From Pelagophyceae sp. CCMP2097 (lineage: Eukaryota > Sar > Pelagophyceae): DNA of 25,848 nucleotides. The translations under genes were made by a program, and so were the position numbers. Numbering within the stretch: position 1 is the first letter of the stretch; every line of letters begins with the position of its first letter. Below are positions 9,101-15,900 of this stretch, in pieces. The notes beneath the pieces were generated by a model. The model ran no database searches and had not been told where the DNA came from. It worked only from the letters and a program-made list of their open reading frames with translations. The stretch lies in contig MU657170.1 in assembly GCA_026770575.1 (NCBI GenBank), positions 425,666 through 451,513 on the forward strand. Reading direction: 5' to 3'.

Positions 9101-10867
9101 AACGCCGCAGCCGATCCACCCCGCTTTGATCGGCGGTGTTGGGACGGCGTGGGAGGGCACGGAAGCGGCTCAAGCAGCTTTGGGGAGGAAGGTGGCTGAG
9201 GCCATGGGCTACGACTTTTCCCGCGGCCGCTTGGACGTCTCCACGCACCCGTTCACCGGCGGCGCCGGCCCGCGCGACACGCGCATCACTACGCGATACT
9301 CTGCGAATTGGCTCGAGGCCTTTTCGGGGACTGTTCACGAGACGGGGCACGCTCTCTACGAGCAAGGCCGCGACGATGTAGATGAAGACGCCGTCGGCCT
9401 CCCCTCGTCTGTGGCGCTCTCGATGGGCGTGCACGAGTCTCAATCTTTGTTGTGGGAGAGGATGGTGCAACAATCGCGAGCGTTCTGGATCTACGCGACG
9501 CCACTTTTTCACAAAGCCTTTCCGCACACACGCCAAGCCACGCCCGAGGACTTTTATGTAGCGGCCAACGTCGTCCAGGCGGGCGCCATTCGCGTCGAGG
9601 CGGACGAGCTCACTTACCCGCTACACGTGTTTCTGAGGTTTGATCTCGAGCGCAAATTATTTCGCGGAGAATTGCAAGTTGAAGACGTCCCCGCGTTCTG
9701 GAACGCCGCCATGAAGCGGGACCTCGGCGTTCAAGTCGACAAGGACGCGCAGGGGTGCTTGCAGGTGCGCTTGTCGAAAGCCACCTTCTTCGATAGAGCA
9801 GTTCGTACCGTCGAGAAAGTTAAAGTCGTTTTGAGACCGTCGAGAGGCCCCTTCGAACGGTCTCGAGACAGTACTGAAGACGTTCCGAAGGGACGGTCCT
9901 CTCGACGGCCCTCGAGACGGTCCTTTGGACAGTCCTCTTGACGGCCCTCTCGACGCCGTCGCCGACCTCAAAACGATCTTCTAGACGGTCCTCGTGACGG
10001 CCTACGGCCTCTCGACGGACCTCGAGGCGGCTTGGAGACGACGTCGAAACGGTCCTGAAGACGGCCCTCGAGACGGCAACGGCTCAAACCGACCTCGAGA
10101 CCGTCCTCGAGACGGCCCTTAAGACGGCCCTTTAGACGGCCCTCGGGAAGGTCTTCGAGAGACGACTCTTCAAACGGCTCAGACGGATTTTAAGACGGGG
10201 TTTCAAGACGGCATCGAGACGGTTAGACAGTCTTCGAGACGGTCTCTTGACGGCCCTCTTGATGGCCCTCTCGACGGCATCGAGAGGCGATTCTGAAGAC
10301 GGGGGCGGTTCTCGTGAGACTGCCTTGGAGACGGTCTCAAACCGACCTCGAGACGTTCGACGGCCCTTGAGACGGTCTTCAAGACGGTCCTCAAAACGGT
10401 CCTCGAGAGACGGCCCTTCAAAGGGTCTCCTGACGGCCCTGGTCTCAAACCGACCCCGAGACGGTTCTTCAAGCAGTCTATCGAGGACCGTCTTCAGGAC
10501 CGTCTTCCCCACTCCCCGCTCCTTTGAGTTTGAACCCGCCACCCCCGCTCCTTAGGATATCCACTGGTCGTTTGGCGCGATCGGTTACTTCCCCTCGTAC
10601 ACGCTCGGCGCCATAATGGCCGCGCAGCTCTTCCAAGCCGCATCGGCCCAGCTCCCGTCTTTAGACGAAGATATCGCAAAGGGCCACTTCGCCCCTCTGC
10701 GAGAGTGGCTTCGTGAACAAGTCCACAAAAAGGGCTCCATCTACGCCTCGCCCGACGAACTCCTCAACTCCGTCACCGGCGGCACCGGCGGGATTGATCC
10801 GGGGCCGTACTTGGAATACCTCAAGGCAAAATATACCGACCTCTACAAGCTCGAACCATCGGAATAA
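6194..10867 (+). CDS. M32 family metallocarboxypeptidase (carboxypeptidase Taq type), three exons
   Basis: A zinc carboxypeptidase removing C-terminal residues from peptides. Proposed exons are 6194-6324, 8543-9764 and 10556-10867, giving 554 residues; the family is about 500 plus a targeting peptide here. Exon 1 encodes an Arg/Leu/Ser-rich, acid-free leader (MSRFVGGLLPSNG...) that looks like an organelle transit peptide, then AYEELKTLL, which joins exon 2 to recreate the family N-terminus leading to YDEQVFMPPG. Zinc motif HETGH is at 309-313 and the third ligand is Glu342 in GVHESQS. IRVEADELTYPLH starts at 393. Exon 2 stops at CLQ with CAG/GTGCGC; exon 3 resumes with DIHWSFGAIGYFPSYTLG, the conserved end motif. 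The second intron is GT-AG, phase 0. The first needs a GC donor (GCAAGC) and phase 2, so exon 1 is less certain. ATG 6152 is an alternative start. Confidence 0.85.
6600..6870. repeat. Dispersed repeat, inverted relative to 13417-13606
   Basis: The reverse complement of about 6600-6870 matches 13417-13606 in blocks. The best block is 6744-6779 against 13506-13541, 36 bases with one difference. Flanking shared blocks include CCGCCCAGAGG, TAAGAGGCCAC and CGTACAGAGG. This copy lies in M32 intron 1 and the other in a sulfhydryl oxidase intron. Confidence 0.65.
6985..8345. repeat. 12-13-bp GGACGG/GAGACGG minisatellite filling M32 intron 1
   Basis: The left part (to about 7700) is built of 13-bp units such as GGACGGCCCCTCT and CTCGAGACGGTCC. 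From about 8030 to 8345 the units are in the opposite orientation (CCGTCTCGAGGA, CCGTCTCAAGGG). The array lacks stop codons in several frames and so produces long false proteins on both strands. The array lies wholly between the first and second M32 exons. The two halves are complementary, so the intron RNA could fold back into a long imperfect hairpin. Confidence 0.85.
9815..10506. repeat. 12-bp GACGGNCCTCTC minisatellite filling M32 intron 2
   Basis: The array starts about 50 bases after the splice donor at 9765. Near 9890-9960 clear 12-bp units run in series (GACGGTCCTCTC, GACGGCCCTCGA, GACGGTCCTTTG, GACAGTCCTCTT). At the right edge, about 10480-10506, two units are inverted (GGACCGTCTTCA). 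A pyrimidine-rich stretch and TTAG acceptor follow at 10555. Confidence 0.85.
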
Positions 10868-11213
10868 CGTCCTTTTCTCTGAGGCACTCCTTCGACCCTG
10901 GGCTCCGCATCTGCGGGACGGAGGACGGGACTGGGGAGCCGCCGGCCTCCGTGATTCAAAAACTGGCAGTGGCCTTGGGCTGTACAGAGCCTCGTCCAGC
11001 CTCTGACGACTCAGTGACGAAAGAGTGCCTTTGGCAGCCGCATCCCCGGGACCTCTGAATTTGCTGCTGCACGAGCCCCCAGCAAAAAAAAACGACGCCG
11101 CGGCACCACGGAGGCAAGCGGAGACGACACCACGGAGGCACCGACTGCACACCATAGAGACCGCCTGTACTCGCTCCCAATGCCAGCGTGAGTCCCGAGG
11201 AGTGCAAAAACTC
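10868..11213. other. Gap between the M32 gene and the WD40 block
   Basis: There is no gene of its own here. The M32 3' untranslated region should lie at the left. The left arm of the inverted repeat that flanks the WD40 block is at 11117-11141. An open frame from 11025 runs into the WD40 repeats, but its first 60 codons show no recognisable domain. Confidence 0.4.
11117..11141. repeat. Left arm of inverted repeat flanking the WD40 block
   Basis: These 25 bases are the exact reverse complement of 12666-12690. Similarity continues more loosely on both sides, over about 50 bases (GGAGGCACCGAC beside it recurs in inverse at 12652-12663). Confidence 0.8.
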
Positions 11214-12600
11214 GTGACGGCGAAGTGGGGCCTCGTGCGGCTCTGTGACGCCGAGACGGGCGCCCTGCAGGCGACGCTCGAGGGGCACATCATCTTTAGC
11301 TGCGCGTTCTCGCCCGACGGCAAGCGCATCGCGACGAGGAGCAAGGACGGAACGGTGTGGCTCTGGGACGCCGAGACGGGCGCGCTGCAGATGACGCTCG
11401 AGCGGCACACCGGCTACATTACAAGCTGCGCGTTTTCGCCCGACGGCAAAGTCGGGACAGCGAGCTGGAACAAGACGGCTCTGGAACACCGCAACGGGCG
11501 CGCTGGAGACGACGCTCAGGGAGCACACCCACTGGTGCTGCGCGTTCTCGCACGACGGCACGCGCGTCGTGACGGCGAGCTTGGACGGGACAACGCGGCT
11601 CTGGGTCGCCGAGACGGACGCGTTGCAGCATACGCTCCGGGAGCACANNNNNNNNNNNNNNNNNNNNNNNNNNNNNNNNNNNNNNNNNNNNNNNNNNNNN
11701 NNNNNNNNNNNNNNNNNNNNNNNNNNNNNNNNNNNNNNNNNNNNNNNNNNNNNNNNNNNNNNNNNNNNNNNNNNNNNNNNNNNNNNNNNNNNNNNNNNNN
11801 NNNNNNNNNNNNNNNNNNNNNNNNNNNNNNNNNNNNNNNNNNNNNNNNNNNNNNNNNNNNNNNNNNNNNNNNNNNNNNNNNNNNNNNNNNNNNNNNNNNN
11901 NNNNNNNNNNNNNNNNNNNNNNNNNNNNNNNNNNNNNNNNNNNNNNNNNNNNNNNNNNNNNNNNNNNNNNNNNNNNNNNNNNNNNNNNNNNNNNNNNNNN
12001 NNNNNNNNNNNNNNNNNNNNNNNNNNNNNNNNNNNNNNNNNNNNNNNNNNNNNNNNNNNNNNNNNNNNNNNNNNNNNNNNNNNNNNNNNNNNNNNNNNNN
12101 NNNNNNNNNNNNNNNNNNNNNNNNNNNNNNNNNNNNNNNNNNNNNNNNNNNNNNNNNNNNNNNNNNNNNNNNNNNNNNNNNNNNNNNNNNNNNNNNNNNN
12201 NNNNNNNNNNNNNNNNNNNNNNNNNNNNNNNNNNNNNNNNNNNNNNNNNNNNNNNNNNNNNNNNNNNNNNNNNNNNNNNNNNNNNNNNNNNNNNNNNNNN
12301 NNNNNNNNNNNNNNNNNNNNNNNNNNNNNNNNNNNNNNNNNNNNNNNNNNNNNNNNNNNNNNNNNNNNNNNNNNNNNNNNNNNNNNNNNNNNNNNNNNNN
12401 NNNNNNNNNNNNNNNNNNNNNNNNNNNNNNNNNNNNNNNNNNNNNNNNNNNNNNNNNNNNNNNNNNNGGCGCGGCTCTGGGACGCCGAGACGGGCGCGCT
12501 GCTGAAAACGCTCGTGGGGCACACCGACAGGGTCCAAAGCTGCGCGTTCTCGCCCGACGGCAAGTCTTGACGGCGAGCAGGGACAAGACGGCTTTGGTAC
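11214..12600 (+). pseudogene. WD40-repeat protein gene, frameshifted, with assembly gap
   Basis: Tandem WD40 repeats are clear: VRLCDAETGALQATLEGH, then [36 protein letters not shown], and after the gap [18 protein letters not shown] and [11 protein letters not shown]40 blades form beta-propeller docking surfaces; the partner is unknown. The frame breaks near 11475, where AAGACGGCTCTGG lacks about five bases of the expected AAGACGGCGCGGCTCTGG, and continues in another frame as VTASLDGTTRLWVAETDALQ. It breaks again near 12566. At least two shifts in a short stretch point to a pseudogene, although sequencing errors in a near-identical repeat array, which also caused the gap, could contribute. 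Antisense open frames over the block are mirror images of the repeats. Confidence 0.75.
11648..12467. other. Assembly gap of 820 N
   Basis: Unknown bases lie inside the WD40 array, most likely because near-identical repeats could not be assembled. No statement about content is possible. Confidence 0.99.
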
Positions 12601-12991
12601 GCCGCGCTCTAAATCTCATAGCGCTCCTCAAACTCTTGTCGGCATTCGGAGTCGGTGCCTCCGCAGTGCCTCCGTGGTGTCGTCTCCGCTCGTCTCCGCG
12701 GCCTCGTCAGGGAGTGCACTGGCGCAAAAGGACACCTTGGGAGCCCAGCAAGGCGGTCTCCTTGGAAACGACGTGCGCACGTCGCCGAGGGTCGGCAACG
12801 CATCGTCGCGGCGCATCTGTGAGACGCATCGATGGTAATATGAGCAAGTTAAGTCCTTCCGACGCCGGCTGCTTCGGGCGCACCGCCGCCGGCGCGGGCG
12901 GCGACGAAGGCTTGCGCGTCAGCCGCGTAGGCCAAGGTGTCCCAACCGTCGAAGAGCGTCGACCTAGTCAAGGGGCCTCGTGGTTGGGTAC
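12601..12991. other. Spacer between the WD40 block and the sulfhydryl oxidase 3' end
   Basis: It contains the right arm of the inverted repeat and otherwise no supported gene. Two minus-strand frames of about 60 codons mirror the frame on the plus strand at the left arm (shared AETTPRRH), so they are copies of the flanking repeat and not separate genes. Confidence 0.45.
12666..12690. repeat. Right arm of inverted repeat flanking the WD40 block
   Basis: It is the exact reverse complement of 11117-11141. Confidence 0.8.
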
Positions 12992-15900
12992 TCAATCCTT
13001 CTGCGCCCTGACGGCACCTCGCACGGGGAGCAGGCGAGCGGCCTCGAGCGCCCCGCAAATCTGTACGATTGCAAGTCTGGACGCCGGCGCCGACGGCTCC
13101 ATGCGTTTTTGCCCTCCGTCCGTCTGCGAACAGTCGCCGCAGTCGCGCAGGTACACCGCGTCGAGCGACGCCGCGTCGCAGGCGAACGGTGCGCGGGCGG
13201 CGTTGCGGGCGGCGTTGTGCACCCGGCAGAGCCTAAAAAATGGCGCGCCGGTGGACCGAATGCGCTTGGGGAAACCGTCCGATGGGCCGCCGGCGCTTCG
13301 GGAAACCGCATCTTGAAAGTCCGACGGCTCACCAAAGCCCCCGCCTCGGCTTTCGCAGAGCGACTGCGCACCGCCGCCGTCGCCCGGGGCTGTCCAGAAG
13401 GCGTCTTGGAACGGACCGCCCAGAGGCCTCTTCGGAGGCCGTGCAAGAGGCCCTGTGCAAGGGACCGAGGGCCTTGCAGGAAATCCCGAGGCAAGGGCCC
13501 ATACGAGGGGAGCGCATGAGAGGCCCGCCCTCCGACCGCACGAGGGGCAGTAAGAGGCCACAGAGAGGAGCCGTCAAAGGGCCCGTACAGAGGACCCTTG
13601 CAAGGAATTGAAAGCCCGACTTGGCATCCGGGCGCGCGGCACGCACCAGGACGAGAGCGTCGCGCGCGACTCGACGGCCGCGTCGTCGCCGTCGCTCACT
13701 GAAAACGGATGCGCCAAACGCAGCTGAGCGACGATCGACCGCGCCGAAGCGGCGTCGGCGCGCGTCGGGGCGGCGGGGTACTTTGCCGCAAGCGTATGGA
13801 GGTAAAACCTGGCATTTTCTGCGTCAAACATTTGTAGGCCCCGGCGCCGACGCACCATTCGCTGCGGCCGGCCTCTGCGTCGGCGGCGTGTGCGGCGTCG
13901 AGGTTGGCAAGAGTGCAGTCGAATTGGGGTTTTCCAAGGTCGAAATTGATCACGTTATGCAGCTCACAGATCCAAGCACTCAACGCCGCCCGCGAGTTCG
14001 TCTCCACGGCGCCGAGTTTTGGCGAGGCGAGGTGGGAGCGCAGGTGATTGCGGCACTCGTCGCACGGGTAAAGTTGAGCCTGGAAAGCGGGGCAGAGTGG
14101 GGCAGAGTGGGTAAAACGGGGGGTTCCAGCAGGGTAGACCCCGGGTCAAAACTGGCGGGGTCCAGCGCCGACGGCCGCAATGCCATCGAAGACGGGCCTC
14201 GGCTGAAGCCCCACGCGCGCCTCTGGGGCCACGAAGCGGCCATTTTCGCAAGCTCAAGCCGTTCCGGGTCTTCCAGAGCCCTTACGCCGTATTCACCAGC
14301 GCGGCCACTTGCCACCGCGCTCTTTCGGCGTCTTTGGCGTCTGGGTCGTTTGGGTAGGTGGCGGCAAAGGCGTGGAGGTATCGCCATGCGTGGGTACCGA
14401 GCTTTTGCTTCCACGACCGGGTATCATCCTTCTTCGCGCCGGCCTGCTCCACGCCACGCTCCGCGCCTTTTTGCTCCGCGACCCGGTCCACGCCGGCCTG
14501 CATCACGGCAGCGCCGGCGGCGTCGACGGCCACTGCGTTTTCGCCGTCGACGTCGTCCATGTTGAAAGTCTCGCGGTTCGCCTTGGATTTCACGCGGTCC
14601 TTGCCCCAGAGGTCATCGTAGTCGTACTCGTCTTCGTAGTCGACATCCGGTCGGAGTTTCTCTTTTCGTTTTGGCGGGAGGAGCGCGCGCCGGACTTCCG
14701 TCTCGACCCAGGAGACCTGAAAGATACAACTCAGGTATGATAAGACTTGTATGATACAACTTGTATGATGCGACTCGTACGATGCGACGGCATGCTCGTG
14801 TACGCAAGGCAAGGCGGCGCCAGGAGCAGGAACGGTGTATTCGGGTTTTCAATTTGTGGCGCACCCTCGGGTCGCGGGTTTGTCAAACGACCCGTCTTCT
14901 CGGGTCGGGTTTGAGTTCGGGCCGCGGCCAGACCCACTCAAAGACGGGTCGGCAAAAACGCGCAAACCCGGCAGACCCGACCCGCGAGTTGGATGGCAAA
15001 CCCGTTGCTGCTCCTATCTCCGGCTCCTCGAGACGACCCCTGGAGACAACCCCTGGTGACGACCCCTGGAGACGGCCCTTGGAGACGGCCACTCGAAACG
15101 GCGCCTTGGGACGGCGCTTCGAGAAGGTCCCTCTTTGAAAGGCCCCTTTCGACAGCCATTCGAAACGGCGCCTTGAGACGGTCTACCGAGACGGTGCCTC
15201 GGAACGGCCACTCGAAACGGCGCCTCGAGACGGCGCCTCGAGACGGCCCCTTTCGACAGCCATTCGAAACAGTGCCTTGGGACGGCCCCCTCGAGACGGT
15301 GCCTCGAGACGACCTCTCGAGACGGCCATTCGAAACGGCACCTTGAGACGGCCCATCGAGACGGTGCCTGGAAACGGCCACTCGAAACGGCGCCTTGAGA
15401 CGGTCCCCTGTAGACGGCCACTCGAAACGGCGCCTTGGGACGGCGTTTCAAGAAGGCCCCTCGAGACGGCCGACGGCCATTCGAAACGGTGCCTTGAGAC
15501 GGCCAATCGAGACGGTGCCTCGAAACGACCACTCGAAACAGCGCCTTTAGACGGCCCCTCGAGACGGACCTCTCGAGACGACCCCTTTCGATGGCCACTC
15601 GAAACGTCGCCTTGAGACGGCCCCTTGAGACGGCCCCTGGAGACGGCCATTCGAAACGGCGCCTTTAGATGACCCCTCGAGAAGACCCCTCGAAACGACC
15701 CCTCGAAATGGCGCCTCGAGAAGGCTCTCTCCGGACGGCTGCTCGAGACGGCCCCTGGAGACGGTCATTCGAAAATGCCCCTCGAGAGGGCGAATCGAGA
15801 CGGCCCTTCGAGACGACCCCTCGAGATGACCCCTTTCGATGGCCATTCGAAACCTTGAGATGGCCCCTCGAGAGAGGCTTAGACGGTTTCTCGGATGATC

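Noticed and set aside
9765..9941. C-terminal extension of the M32 frame from 9765 to 9941
   Set aside because: It reads through the splice donor into the minisatellite. The conserved DIHWS...GYFPSYTLG end of the protein is found at 10556 instead.
10956..12631. Large minus-strand frames of about 370-535 codons over the WD40 block
   Set aside because: They are antisense to the WD40 repeats and mostly consist of unknown bases from the assembly gap.
14883..15846. Long frames on both strands in 14883-15846
   Set aside because: They are products of the 13-bp minisatellite in sulfhydryl oxidase intron 7.
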